Source of the DNA: Flavobacterium ardleyense
GTDB taxonomy: Bacteria; Bacteroidota; Bacteroidia; Flavobacteriales; Flavobacteriaceae
Direction of reading: 5' to 3'
DNA length: 64,000 nt
Assembly: GCF_033547075.1 (NCBI RefSeq)
Contig: NZ_CP137891.1
Coordinates: forward strand, 2,232,001-2,296,000
In this document: positions 53,047 through 62,532 of the stretch, piece after piece
Position numbering within the stretch: position 1 is the first letter of the stretch
Layout of the letters: each line of letters begins with the position of its first letter
Notes under the pieces: model-generated
What the model was told of the DNA's origin: nothing
Databases searched by the model: none
What the model saw: the letters and a program-made list of their open reading frames with translations, nothing else
Made by a program: the position numbers and the translations under genes

Positions 53047-53454
53047 ATGAAAAATTCAAGTTTATTAGTGCTGCTCGCAATTTCGTTTTCACTGACTTCT
53101 TGTTGGGAATTTAACCGAGCTCAAAAATTTAAGGATGCCGAGAACAACGGAAAATCGGTGTTGGTAGAGGCGGAAAGCTCCCGAAAAGCCTTAATTGAAA
53201 CTGCTAAAGCCGAAAATGAAAGTGCCACGTTGCAAGCAGAAGCCCGAATCAAAATCGCAAAAGCCGAAGCACAAGCGGAAATCGAACGCGCCTACGGAAT
53301 TGCAAAAGCCAACGAGATCATTGGCAACTCGCTAAAAGGAAACAGCGAATACCTGAAATACCTGCAAATTGATGCCATCAAAAATAGCACTGGCAGCAAA
53401 GTTTATATCCCGACAGAAGCAAATCTGCCAATCTTGGAAGCGAGGGGAAAATAA
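53047..53454 (+). CDS. Lipoprotein with stomatin/prohibitin-like coiled-coil tail
   Basis: The 135-residue protein has a lipoprotein signal (MKNSSLLVLLAISFSLTSCWEF), then a long Ala/Glu/Lys-rich helix (KALIETAKAENESATLQAEARIKIAKAEAQAEIERAYGIAKANEIIG, about 45-95). The tail NSEYLKYLQIDAIKNSTGSKVYIPTEANLPILEARGK is very like the C-terminal end of SPFH/HflC-type proteins. The SPFH core itself is missing, so it is either a trimmed relative or an independent small envelope protein. Followed directly by a terminator. Confidence 0.75.
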   Translation: MKNSSLLVLLAISFSLTSCWEFNRAQKFKDAENNGKSVLVEAESSRKALIETAKAENESATLQAEARIKIAKAEAQAEIERAYGIAKANEIIGNSLKGNSEYLKYLQIDAIKNSTGSKVYIPTEANLPILEARGK

Positions 53455-53480
53455 ATCATCAAAATGGTTCTACAGACAAA

Positions 53481-53508
53481 AAAGCCTACAATATTTGTAG
53501 GCTTTTGT
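53481..53508. terminator. Bidirectional intrinsic terminator
   Basis: The hairpin AGCCTACA-atat-TTGTAGGCT is flanked by an A-run on the left and TTTTGT on the right, between convergent genes. It can serve both the lipoprotein gene and the MFS gene. Confidence 0.7.
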
Positions 53509-53511
53509 AGG

Positions 53512-54909
53512 CTATTGCGATTTTAGATTTTCGCCATCAGAAACGTGAAATTTCCTGAAAATAAAGCCGGATAATATGGTTAGCATTCCTACACTAAGAA
53601 ATGTGAGGCGGAAGGCATTATGAGTTTCGTTGTGAATAAGCTCCTGGTTGTTTTCAAAGAATTTTAGAACTATCAGACCAAAAGCGATACCGAAACCGAC
53701 CGCCAATTGTTGATTGACCGATACTAAAGAGTTTCCGCTGCTGGTTTGGAAATTTCGAAGATCAGCAATCGAAATGGCATTCATCGAGGTAAACTGAATT
53801 GAGTTGAAGAAGCCTAAAACCGCAATTATCGGAATAAACCACAGCAATGAACTGTTGATGTCGGGGATTGCGAGGCAACAAATTAAAGTTCCGATGATAA
53901 AAGTATTGACCATCAAGGTTTTTCTGTAACCAAATTTGTTCAGTATTTTTATCACGTAGGATTTCGCGAACATTGCCGTGAGCGCCATCGGGGCAATCAT
54001 CCATCCCGAAGTCACTGCAGATTGCTTAAAAGCGACCTGAATCATTAATGGTAATAACAGCGGCACCGCACTAATTCCTAATCGTGTCGCGAGATTTCCG
54101 ATAATGCCCACCCGAAATGTTCGCACTTGAAATAAGTTGAGCGGAAAAATCGGGTTGTTGTCTTTGCGCGCATGCTTATAATAATAGTACAAAAACAGAA
54201 ATCCTAAGATGAAGAATATTAAAACTGGGGTGATATTTTTAGTATTTCCAAAAAGTTCTAGTGCGATGGAAAGTAGGAGTGAAGCTCCCGCAAAAATCAT
54301 AAATCCCTTCATATCAAAATTCACAATTTTGGATTTGTAGTCGGGCATATATTTTATTCCCAGAACAATTCCCAGAATTCCAATTGGAATATTAATCAGG
54401 AAAATCCAGTGCCAAGAGAGGTAATCTACCATATAGCCTCCCACTAATGGTCCTAATACTGGCCCAATTAATGCGGGAATAATCGCATAATTCATCGCTT
54501 TTACCAGTTCTTTTTTTTCAAAAGTCCTTATCAGTGCCAATTTTCCAACCGGCGTCATCAAGCTTCCTCCAATTCCTTGAATCACTCTGGAAATTACCAG
54601 ATGGGTCAAATTTTGAGAGGCGGCACAGAATAACGATCCCAAGCTAAAGAGTATTAGAGAGGCGATAAAGATTTTGCGAGTTCCAAAGCGGTCAGCTAGA
54701 AATCCACTTGCGGGCATAAAAACCGCCAAAGTTAGCACATAACTAATAATCGCATTCTGCATATTGAGCGGCGACTCATTTAGATCTCTCGCAATAGACG
54801 GCAGCGAAGTGTTGAGAATTGTAGAATCCAACATCTGCATAAATATCGCAGTGGCGAGAATTAACGGCAGCAGTTTCTTAGTGGTTTCTAAAGTTTGGAT
54901 CTTTTGCAT
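53512..54909 (-). CDS. DHA2-family drug:proton antiporter (EmrB/QacA or MdtD-like)
   Basis: The 465-residue inner-membrane transporter of the major facilitator superfamily should have about 14 helices. Family motifs: QMLDSTILNTSLPSIARDL (helix 1), GFLADRFGTRKIF (motif A), VISRVIQGIGGSLMTPVG (motif B/C region) and SWHWIFLINIPIGILGI, typical of DHA2. Length, FGYRKTLM and SSGNSLVSVNQQLA resemble E. coli MdtD as I recall it. It expels small organic compounds by proton exchange. Substrate unknown. It shares a convergent terminator with the lipoprotein gene. Confidence 0.9.
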   Translation of the reverse strand: MQKIQTLETTKKLLPLILATAIFMQMLDSTILNTSLPSIARDLNESPLNMQNAIISYVLTLAVFMPASGFLADRFGTRKIFIASLILFSLGSLFCAASQNLTHLVISRVIQGIGGSLMTPVGKLALIRTFEKKELVKAMNYAIIPALIGPVLGPLVGGYMVDYLSWHWIFLINIPIGILGIVLGIKYMPDYKSKIVNFDMKGFMIFAGASLLLSIALELFGNTKNITPVLIFFILGFLFLYYYYKHARKDNNPIFPLNLFQVRTFRVGIIGNLATRLGISAVPLLLPLMIQVAFKQSAVTSGWMIAPMALTAMFAKSYVIKILNKFGYRKTLMVNTFIIGTLICCLAIPDINSSLLWFIPIIAVLGFFNSIQFTSMNAISIADLRNFQTSSGNSLVSVNQQLAVGFGIAFGLIVLKFFENNQELIHNETHNAFRLTFLSVGMLTILSGFIFRKFHVSDGENLKSQ

Positions 54910-55468
54910 CTTACAAAATTATAAAAAGTCCAATCATATTTCTCAGTTTTAAAGAAATAAGCTGGATTTTGAAGTAATAGTTTGAAAGCGGTGGAAAGGC
55001 GGTATTTGCGTTGAAATCATGTTTATTATTTGGAGCTATTTCCTGCTGTCCACTGTATCTTTCCTGCCCAAAACAAAGGGCAGGAAAGGATGCCGTTGCC
55101 ATCAGGGCTAGGGGACTTGCCCTTCATTTGAGATTATAGGTTTTTCTTGGAGCTATTTTGCTTCGCCCGTTCGCTTTGCTCGGGTCTGCTGTCCACCGGC
55201 ATTGCGATCCCGATTTTTATCGGGAGTGGCAATCCTCTAAATATTTTTTAATATTTAAAAAAAGGATGCCGTTCCCATCAGGGCGACGGAATTGAGCTAT
55301 TGTTTCAGATAGGTATTTAATTCGGATTTATATTTAGAAATTTGAAAACCCTCAAATATCGATAGTACGATATTTAAGGGTTCTATCATATTAAAAAATG
55401 AGTATTATATCGTTGACCAAAGCTAGCGGCTGATAGCTAAAGGCTGATAGCTAAAGGCTTGCAGCTAA
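54910..55468. repeat. REP-like palindrome cluster, no gene
   Basis: CTTTCCTGCCC (55059-55069) and GGGCAGGAAAG (55078-55088) form a perfect stem. GGATGCCGTTGCCATCAGGG and GGATGCCGTTCCCATCAGGG lie about 180 bases apart. CCCGATTTTTATCGGG is at about 55209. The unit GCTGATAGCTAAAG is repeated in tandem near 55428-55456. A typical flavobacterial mosaic of palindromic repeats. Confidence 0.65.
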
Positions 55469-56440
55469 TTATTTATACAAAACCTCCGCACCTTTAAAAA
55501 ACGGAATCCATTTGTCTTTTAGCGCTTGCGAAATACTGGCTTCTTTTACGGCTCTAAAGTTGGTGTACAATGCGTTTTTTCCTTGTACAATATACCAAAG
55601 TTGAGATTCCGGATTTTTATCGTTTTTGAAATTTGGTGATTCGATGGTGAAAATTATCCAAGGATATTCCGCAGACTGATCTTTTTCGATAAAGGTCAAC
55701 TTCGCTTTTGCAGAATCTTCTTTAGCGCGGTTAATCATAAATGTCATAACCGTATCCATCGGAACACTTTTAGCTCCTTTTATAGACATCATCGTTCCTA
55801 TTTCGGTCCAATCTTGCAAAGTCTCTTTTCCACGAACTAATTCAATCATTACGACCTCTTTATCTTCTTGATTGCTCGCTACTTTCCATTTCTCTTCGTC
55901 TGGCCAATCTAGTTTTAGATATTCTCCATCTAGACTTTTGTCTTCGCAAAATTGTGATAAGTACTTATCTGCTTGAGCATCGCCAATTTGCTTTGCCTGC
56001 ATAAAGTCTTCACAAGCGCCCTCCTTATTTCCGAGTTGTGCACGAAGTTGACCGCGCAAGGTTAAGGCATTGGAAGTAGTAGGATCAAGCTGAATTGTTC
56101 TGTCAAGATCGGGTAGGGCTTGCTTATATTTCTCCTGACTTACAAAAATTGTAGCTCGGCTGTAGTAGGCTTTGGTATATTCTGAATCAAGTTCGATGGT
56201 CTTATTTAAATCTGCCATCGCCGATTTATAATCCTGAACTGCCAGCGAGCAATTTCCTCTATTAAAGTAAGCGTCCTTGTTAGTTTTATCTTCTTTAATG
56301 GCTTTTGAATATTCAGCAATTGCACTTTTATAATCTTTTTGATTGTGTTTATCAATTCCGTTCTGAAAATATTCTGCAGATGATTGAGCAAAACTAGAAA
56401 GAGAAAAAATGAATATAAGTACTAGTAATAGGTTTTTCAT
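55469..56440 (-). CDS. Secreted TPR-repeat protein
   Basis: The 323-residue protein has a signal peptide (MKNLLLVLIFIFSLSSFAQ) and about four tetratricopeptide repeats (EYFQNGIDKHNQKDYKSAIAEYSKAIKE, AYFNRGNCSLAVQDYKSAMADLNKTIEL, AYYSRATIFVSQEKYKQALPDLDRTIQL, and a degenerate fourth; residues 22-160). A roughly 150-residue C-terminal domain is of unknown type. ATG at 56440 is used because the longer frame would bury the signal peptide. It probably works as a protein-interaction module in the periplasm. Confidence 0.85.
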   Translation of the reverse strand: MKNLLLVLIFIFSLSSFAQSSAEYFQNGIDKHNQKDYKSAIAEYSKAIKEDKTNKDAYFNRGNCSLAVQDYKSAMADLNKTIELDSEYTKAYYSRATIFVSQEKYKQALPDLDRTIQLDPTTSNALTLRGQLRAQLGNKEGACEDFMQAKQIGDAQADKYLSQFCEDKSLDGEYLKLDWPDEEKWKVASNQEDKEVVMIELVRGKETLQDWTEIGTMMSIKGAKSVPMDTVMTFMINRAKEDSAKAKLTFIEKDQSAEYPWIIFTIESPNFKNDKNPESQLWYIVQGKNALYTNFRAVKEASISQALKDKWIPFFKGAEVLYK

Positions 56441-56684
56441 AAATTTGAGAAGCAAATGGCTTGCGATAAGTTGAATTTGATTAATTAAAAACAGTCGCAA
56501 ATATATACTTTTAGGCTTTTGAAAATACGTTTAGATATATTAAATGCTATTCTTCTATCTACGCCCAAATTACTGTAAAATAAAAAATCAAGACATAGCG
56601 ATCAAGTGCAAAATCACGCTATAGAGTACTTTAACGCCGCAGCACTGTGCGAAGTGCAATATTCGAAAAAATGTGGAAAAATTT

Positions 56685-57272
56685 TTAGCTGGCTGTTTTT
56701 AGAATATCCATTTCTTCTAGACGGTTTAGCGCAGCACAGAATAATTTATGAATTTGTTTCAGTATTTCAGTATGATCAACCAAACCATTTATAAAAAAGC
56801 TTAACTCAAATTCCCCATCCGGAAGTTTTTCACCCCAAATTCCTTTCTGATCAGAAATTTGAAAGTTGATATCTTTGAAAGCAAGAATTTGCAGTTTTAC
56901 AGGATCATTTTTAAGAAATGATTTGACTTTAAGTTCGTCATTGGATTTAATAATAAATTTACGGTCAAATTCCTTATCGCCAATTTTTACATCTTGAGCG
57001 CCAAAAATCTTAGAAATCGAATCCAATAAACTCTGTGGATAGATTTCGAATCTAAAATCACTATTGCTTGAAAAAGAAGAGAGCACTCTTGTATATTTTT
57101 GCTCAAAATTCTGACCGCCAGAAGTTCTAAACTCAGTGTAATTATCAAATATGATTGGATGGTTGCGATGAAGTATTTTCACTTTATCCGATTCCCAATA
57201 ACTTCTTTCGATAAAGTTTCCGTTCATCAATTTGGAAAATTGTTTTAGTACTTCAGAATTTGGGTAGTTCAT
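56685..57272 (-). CDS. Hypothetical protein
   Basis: The 195-residue soluble protein has no signal peptide. Mixed alpha/beta: MNYPNSEVLKQFSKLMNGNFIERSYWESDKVKILHRNHPIIFDNYTEFRTSGGQNFEQKYTRVLSSF, then a C-terminal helix (DHTEILKQIHKLFCAALNRLEEMDIL). The style matches DUF3137-like flavobacterial proteins, but I cannot assign a family. Confidence 0.75.
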   Translation of the reverse strand: MNYPNSEVLKQFSKLMNGNFIERSYWESDKVKILHRNHPIIFDNYTEFRTSGGQNFEQKYTRVLSSFSSNSDFRFEIYPQSLLDSISKIFGAQDVKIGDKEFDRKFIIKSNDELKVKSFLKNDPVKLQILAFKDINFQISDQKGIWGEKLPDGEFELSFFINGLVDHTEILKQIHKLFCAALNRLEEMDILKTAS

Positions 57273-57621
57273 GTTTTTGAAAGTTCTTGAGAGTAAAGTT
57301 AAATCGAATGATTGTTAAAAGATATTCATTGGAAGACAAACTTGCGCGACAAGCGGTTTTTACTTAGTTCTTATCTTAAATTGCCCAGTTAACATCCACG
57401 TATCTTATTTTCCATTTTCCTTCTATTTTTTTAGCTAAAAATACAGCATTTTGGGATTGGAAAGATTAATCGAGAATTTATTTTCTAATATTTATAATGC
57501 TTAAATTTCTAATCGAGAAAAGAAATTTCAAACTAGATGAGTAAGTGCAGAGTGGTACAATTTCTATATTTTTACTGGGGCAACACAAGCATACAAAATA
57601 TTGATAAGTAGTTTCTGAGAA
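57273..57621. other. Gene-free region with a possible gene remnant
   Basis: No complete gene. It contains the 28-codon remnant described at 57376-57462; the rest is AT-rich without clear structure. Confidence 0.5.
57376..57462 (-). pseudogene. C-terminal remnant, possibly SnoaL/DUF4440-like
   Basis: The minus strand reads FQSQNAVFLAKKIEGKWKIRYVDV and then NWAI before a stop. KxEGKWKIxxxDV is typical of the end of NTF2-like proteins. An in-frame stop lies just upstream, so only a fragment is left. Confidence 0.4.
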
Positions 57622-58110
57622 TTACCGAAGTTCAATGGTATCAATCACCAACTCAAAACTTTCATCTTTTTTATTTCCTATCAAAAATCGAATTTCTTCA
57701 AAAAAAGTCTTATCAAAATTTGGCATATTCAGCTTTTGCCCCCGAAAAGAGGGTTGCAAATCGGCTAATGCAATTTCAATTTCTTGCCACTCTCCGGTGG
57801 TTGAAAATGTGGTTATATAAGAGTGCGAATTGCTTAGCTTGTCTTTAATTCGGAACTGATAGTCTTTGCCATCACCTTTTAAAGTTAGTATAACTTTGCT
57901 ATCGGTATCAACTTTCAAAGTTGCAAACTCATGCCGAATCGACGAAAATCCGCCATTGTTTTCTGTAGAAACATCGCCGTAAAAAACGCCTTTGCCTTCT
58001 CGATCAATTTTGAATTTTCCCTGCGACATTCCGCCCATTACACCATCGTTGACAATTTGCCAATCGGCAGCGTTTGAATCTTTCTGAAAATCGTATATAA
58101 TTGTAGACAT
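57622..58110 (-). CDS. CIA30 / NADH:ubiquinone oxidoreductase intermediate-associated protein-like
   Basis: The 162-residue protein covers one CIA30-type beta-sandwich (carbohydrate-binding-like) domain. Near the N-terminus it has the family hallmark WQIVNDGVMGGMSQGKFK, then VFYGDVSTENNGGFSSIRH and the closing FDKTFFEEIRFLIGNKKDESFELVIDTIEL. The length equals a single domain and no signal peptide is present. In bacteria the role is unproven; complex I assembly is only inferred from the mitochondrial relative. Confidence 0.85.
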   Translation of the reverse strand: MSTIIYDFQKDSNAADWQIVNDGVMGGMSQGKFKIDREGKGVFYGDVSTENNGGFSSIRHEFATLKVDTDSKVILTLKGDGKDYQFRIKDKLSNSHSYITTFSTTGEWQEIEIALADLQPSFRGQKLNMPNFDKTFFEEIRFLIGNKKDESFELVIDTIELR

Positions 58111-58390
58111 ATATTAAGTGATATAAATGAGATAAAAGACCTTCGTTTTGAAAGTGTTGCTCTAAGGTAACTGATTTTGCGAAAGCAGAAGTCTTAAAAT
58201 AGTATTTGGAAGGTTTGATACGACCTTCAGTGGTGATTCTAGTGCTTTTTAATGCGTTCAGTTTTTAATAGTGCTATGAGCTTGAGATATATTAGTCGCG
58301 AGTTATCAATGACGCATAACATATTTTACTAGTGGATGCTCATATATAGAAAGCAGCAATTCTACATATAATTTTTGCTGATTGATTACA

Positions 58391-58861
58391 CTAAATATCA
58401 GGTTCTTGAATGAAAGCTTTTTCGTTGCTCGGTGTAGCTTTTTTATCTAGGCGATGATTATCAAACAAATCCATTGCTGTATTTAGCATTCCAATTAATC
58501 CAATGCCCAAAACTATAATTCCATAAGAGAGCTCTTTCAGCGCTTTGTTTGTAGAAACGGATGCGCCAAATATGCCAATCGCAATACAACCAAACGCCAA
58601 TAATGCCAGTGCAATTAACATCCGTTTTCCTTTTTTTGGATCCTCCCAGATTTTTCTGGACATCTCATTCTGCATTTTGGTCGTGTCTTGTAAAGTCGAC
58701 AAACTGATCGCGATACCCATAAACAATAATGCTAAATTGTAATTTTCCCAAATTGTGTCAAATCCAACGATGTACGGTTGCACAATATAATAACCGCTTA
58801 TCAGCATAAATGGATATTGTAAGTAGCTTATTTTATTGAGAATATTTTTTGGCTCAAACAT
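58391..58861 (-). CDS. Hypothetical membrane protein
   Basis: The 156-residue protein has four predicted helices (about 13-33, 42-58, 81-102 and 112-130), with a charged loop TTKMQNEMSRKIWEDPKKGKRM and a charged C-terminus. No family is recognised. It is directly upstream of 58882-59319 in the opposite sense of reading: that gene ends 21 bases before this start, so the two may be one transcript. Confidence 0.75.
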   Translation of the reverse strand: MFEPKNILNKISYLQYPFMLISGYYIVQPYIVGFDTIWENYNLALLFMGIAISLSTLQDTTKMQNEMSRKIWEDPKKGKRMLIALALLAFGCIAIGIFGASVSTNKALKELSYGIIVLGIGLIGMLNTAMDLFDNHRLDKKATPSNEKAFIQEPDI

Positions 58862-58881
58862 AATTTTGTCAGTTAAATTGA

Positions 58882-59319
58882 TTATTTATAATTATAATTT
58901 TTTCCACCATTTTGAATTTCAATTTTACTGATGCTAGCAATTGGAATTGTTCTGTCTAGACCCTGAATAAATCGGGATCGACTTCCTTTTAAAGTGTCAT
59001 TTTCCAAAATTACTGTATCAAAATAAACAATGTACTTTTTCCCATTTTTATGAGTCATCCGCATTTCAATTGCTGGAGAATTAGCAATCGTCATTTTTTC
59101 TCCACTTTTGTCTATCACCTCAATTTTACTAATATTATTGGAAGAATATTTAATGTTTTTAAAATATAAAGGATTGTTTATTTTTACCTCATTCATATTA
59201 GAATTCGTAGCTACTACCATCTGATTTTTAAAGCTATCAATGGGAATTGTATAGGTTTTACAAGAAATAAATAGGAGAGAAGTGCCAATGAAGATAGATC
59301 TTGAGATTATTTTTCGCAT
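58882..59319 (-). CDS. Hypothetical lipoprotein
   Basis: The 145-residue protein has a lipoprotein signal (MRKIISRSIFIGTSLLFISCKTY). The mature part is a chain of beta strands (KISKIEVIDKSGEKMTIANSPAIEMRMTHKNGKKYIVYFDTVILENDTLKGSRSRF), ending IPIASISKIEIQNGGKNYNYK. Such proteins in Flavobacterium are annotated only as hypothetical. Likely co-transcribed with the membrane protein that follows 21 bases downstream. Confidence 0.75.
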   Translation of the reverse strand: MRKIISRSIFIGTSLLFISCKTYTIPIDSFKNQMVVATNSNMNEVKINNPLYFKNIKYSSNNISKIEVIDKSGEKMTIANSPAIEMRMTHKNGKKYIVYFDTVILENDTLKGSRSRFIQGLDRTIPIASISKIEIQNGGKNYNYK

Positions 59320-59600
59320 ATGAGTAAGGAGATTGCTAGTGAACCATATTTACTGTGCAATTTGCAAAAAATTCTGGTAAAGGCAGCGTGGTAAATTTAT
59401 TATTTATTTCAGTTTAAATTCGTTTTCTAAGTATTGACATACTTATTTATAAATGTTCATATAGTATTTCCTGCAATGAAAATTCTAAAAATTATTAAAT
59501 AATAAAGTGATAATGGTGCTGAGTAAGTAGGATTTTAGACATGAGCAAAGTCAACCGCATAATCGGAAATTTCACTATTGCGAAATAATGTCTGCGATTT

Positions 59601-60726
59601 TTAATAATACTCAATTTCTCTAATCCATTTATATAGCGCTACACCATCAACAGATTTTATAATTTCCACCCAATTATGATGAGCATCGTATTTATAAGTA
59701 AATAAGCTATAAGATTTTTCCATCTTCTTAGTGTGATAATTTTGTCTAGTATATGATAGTTCGCTTACAACGCCATTTTTGTATTTGTATTTTTCGATAT
59801 TTTGCGCTTTAAAAATATCTTCGTCGCAGCAATATTTAGCAGTTAATTGATTGGCTTTATTGTACTCAAAATGATCATAGTATGGTTTTTGGTTGCTCAT
59901 TATTGTCGAAATGCGAACTAAATTATCTCCTTTATAAGTCATAATTCTCTGGTTTCCTTCAACAATATCATTGCTATACTTCTGGCCGTCTATTGCATAT
60001 TCCTGAGTTTTGATCAGTCTATTTTTTGAATCGTAGAAATTTTGAAGACTTTTGTAAACCACACCAATCGAATCATAAACGCCATAAGAGTGACCATTAT
60101 TTTCCAATTGTACCCAAGTGCTTGGATCTTTTAAAATTTGATGATCCAATTTCCCTGCTGCATTGTAATAGTTAATAGTTTCTCGGACACTTCCGTCATC
60201 ATCAAAATTTTTTCTTCTACTTAATTTACCATCTTTATAATCTTTAAAGATGTGTGCAAAATTATTGAAGGCTAATGATTGATAAAAAATATTTTCTAAA
60301 AGGTGCTCGTCATTTTCGCCATACTCTCTATAAAAATGATTTTCGGTGCTAATTGAATATGATGTACTGTCGATTCTACTGATTAATCGATTTTTCTTGT
60401 CATAAAATATATCTGTAGGAATTTATTAATTCTCCTTTTTTTCCAAACCAATTTTCTCTGTCAATTATTCTATTAGGAAGGTAAAAGCGTTCGTAATTGA
60501 TAAAATATGAATAAGGTGTCGAATACCAAAGAGTAAGAAATTTAGCTACAGTACTTTTCGGTCCCATAAATCCGGAATGTCCATAATCACTATCATACAA
60601 CATTTGCGGATTCTCCTTTTCAGTCAAGAAAATCACCTTCTCACGAACCGACTTGACATTTCCAACGATACTGTCTTTGGGTAGATCCTGTGCGGATAGT
60701 ATCGAGATTGTGAAAAAAAAAAACAA
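59601..60726 (-). pseudogene. YD-repeat-like protein gene, frameshifted
   Basis: Two frames on the minus strand form one protein of about 370 residues. The N-terminal 108 residues (from 60726: MFFFFTISILSAQDLPKDSIVGNVKSV) end SYRYIL-stop at about 60400. The next frame continues FYDKKNRLISRIDSTSYS and runs open to the stop at 59601. It has a signal-like N-terminus and repeated Tyr-Asp-x-x-Asn-rich motifs (FYDSKNRLIKTQEYAIDGQ, HFEYNKANQLTAKY) typical of YD/RHS-like repeats. A one-base indel near 60405-60415 breaks it, either a real mutation or a sequencing error. Confidence 0.7.
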
Positions 60727-61228
60727 TAAAAGAGTATAAGTAGTTATATTTCATATATCAATGTTAAAGTATCATGGCAGCTAGTTGGTTTATAGAATAT
60801 AATTTAATAGGAAAGATAGTCAATAGTGAGATAGATTTTTAGCTTATGTCACATATTTTTAAAAAAAAAAATTGGTGTTATTGTCTAAAAAAGCACGAGC
60901 GATATGAATGGCATTTTTCACATTGGCAATTAACTAGACTTTTGCCCCGCTACAAAAAATCTCAATTGGATGTTTGTCCAAGGTTTTGCCATTTAAAATT
61001 GACTGCCTTTCAAAATTTTCGTGTCCATCTAAATTGGAGTCATAAAAACCGTTATTTGATGCGTAATTCGAGAAATTATATGAGATTATTGCGAACTATT
61101 TAATTACAAAAGAAAAAATTCTAGCTGTTTCCTGAAAAAAATTAGGGAAAATGTAATTTATGATGGCACGGTAGTTGACTATTCCAAATTCTAACCTGGT
61201 AAATTTATTTATCTAAAAAAAAAGCTAT
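60727..61228. other. Gene-free region
   Basis: About 500 AT-rich bases between divergent genes. An 85-codon plus-strand frame (60846-61103) is rich in Cys, His and Trp with no start context, and is judged fortuitous. Confidence 0.5.
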
Positions 61229-61687
61229 ATGAAAACATTAAAATTATTAGTATTTGGACTTCTGTTCATTTCAGCAACACAGGCACAGGTGTCTGTAAAT
61301 TTAAATTTAGGAAAAGCTCCTGTTTGGGCGCCGCCAGAAAGAGTTGCGACTCAATACTATTATTTGCCTGAAGTCGATGCTTACTATGACCTTCCGGCTG
61401 AACGTTTTATATATCTAAATAATGGAGGATGGGTAAGAGCTGAAAAGCTTCCTGCAAAATTTCAAAATTACAATCTCCAAACCGGAAAAGTAATATTTTT
61501 GACCGATTATAAAGGAAAATCTCCATACAAATACCACAAAAAGCACAAGGCTAAATATGTTGCTAAAAGTTATGGTCCTGGAAACGTCATTTTCATGCAA
61601 AAAGGCGATAATGGGAAACATAAAGGACACAAAAAAGCGCATAAAAAAGCGCATAAAAAAGATAAGCACCACAAAAAGCATGATTAA
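61229..61687 (+). CDS. Small secreted His/Lys-rich protein
   Basis: The 152-residue protein has a signal peptide (MKTLKLLVFGLLFISATQAQ). The first half (VNLNLGKAPVWAPPERVATQYYYLPEVDAYYDL) is shared by many small flavobacterial exported proteins. The C-terminal third is a Lys/His repeat (GKHKGHKKAHKKAHKKDK) that could bind metal or polyanions. A strong terminator follows. No functional assignment. Confidence 0.8.
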   Translation: MKTLKLLVFGLLFISATQAQVSVNLNLGKAPVWAPPERVATQYYYLPEVDAYYDLPAERFIYLNNGGWVRAEKLPAKFQNYNLQTGKVIFLTDYKGKSPYKYHKKHKAKYVAKSYGPGNVIFMQKGDNGKHKGHKKAHKKAHKKDKHHKKHD

Positions 61688-61699
61688 TTTCTAAAATAA

Positions 61700-61757
61700 T
61701 CAGACGATTAAGAACTCTCTAACTATCAAAGTTACGACTCTTAACCGTCTGATTTTT
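61700..61757 (+). terminator. Intrinsic terminator
   Basis: AATCAGACGATTAAGA pairs with TCTTAACCGTCTGATT, followed by a run of nine T. It ends the transcript of the His/Lys-rich protein gene. Confidence 0.75.
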
Positions 61758-61779
61758 TTTTAGTTATATAATAGATAAT

Positions 61780-62118
61780 TTATTCTACTACGTTTTTAAC
61801 TCTTTCTACTTTGTCTAATTTTGACAAAGTGAGCCGAACAATACTATCCTCGTGAGCCAATAGATCGTGTGGAACATTTGCTTCCAACGAGATTAAATCG
61901 CCTGCTTCTAGGGTCATTTTCTCGCTATTTACACCAAATTCAATCGTTCCATGATGCACTTCTACGGTGATTGGAAATCCTGCTTTATGCTCTTTCATCG
62001 TTTGGCCTTTTCTGAATAAGATACGAATTTCCTTTGCGGTTTCTGTTTCCATCATCACACTAATCGCTACCTTATCTTCGTTGTAATTTAAATCTTTTCT
62101 GAGAGATGCTGTTTTCAT
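61780..62118 (-). CDS. Cupin-domain protein
   Basis: The 112-residue single-domain small beta-barrel has cupin motif 1 around GQTMKEHKAGFPITVEVHHGTIEFGVN (residues about 38-65) and motif 2 around LEAGDLISLEANVPHDLLAHED (about 72-93). The metal-ligand pattern is only partial (His in KEHKAG, His in VPHDL). Cytoplasmic. Stand-alone cupins of this kind are of unspecified function, often metal or small-molecule binding. Confidence 0.8.
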   Translation of the reverse strand: MKTASLRKDLNYNEDKVAISVMMETETAKEIRILFRKGQTMKEHKAGFPITVEVHHGTIEFGVNSEKMTLEAGDLISLEANVPHDLLAHEDSIVRLTLSKLDKVERVKNVVE

Positions 62119-62532
62119 AAAATTATATAATTTAATTATTAAAAAATTTATTTTTTCAAGTTACTTAATATTTGATACAATTTGTCTTTTCAATAAACAT
62201 AGATACGGTATTTTTATTCGCAATTGTTAGAGAATTATTACTTAGTCCAATCGTTTAGCTTGGGTTGTTAGTCTCATGACTGGGATACTAACATTGTATT
62301 AAATTGTATCCATGCTTGATTATAATGTTTATGGCACTTGTCAATATCCAAAATGGTTAACTTATTTATCTGCTGCTTTACGTTTTTAGCTATGCTGTAC
62401 TACGCTTTCCGACAATTTGGTTCCGGTGGCTAAATCTTCTTTTTGCCTTAATTATTTTATAACGAAAATCATCAAAAAATAAACTTACAAGTAAAATGGC
62501 TGATGCAACTAGTAACGTATTTAATTTCCAAT
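62119..62532. other. Gene-free region
   Basis: 414 AT-rich bases between two leftward genes. I see no frame, repeat or RNA gene. Confidence 0.5.

Noticed and set aside
60846..61103. 85-codon plus-strand frame with Cys/His/Trp
   Set aside because: No start context, unusual composition and no similarity that I recognise; it lies in a divergent intergenic region.
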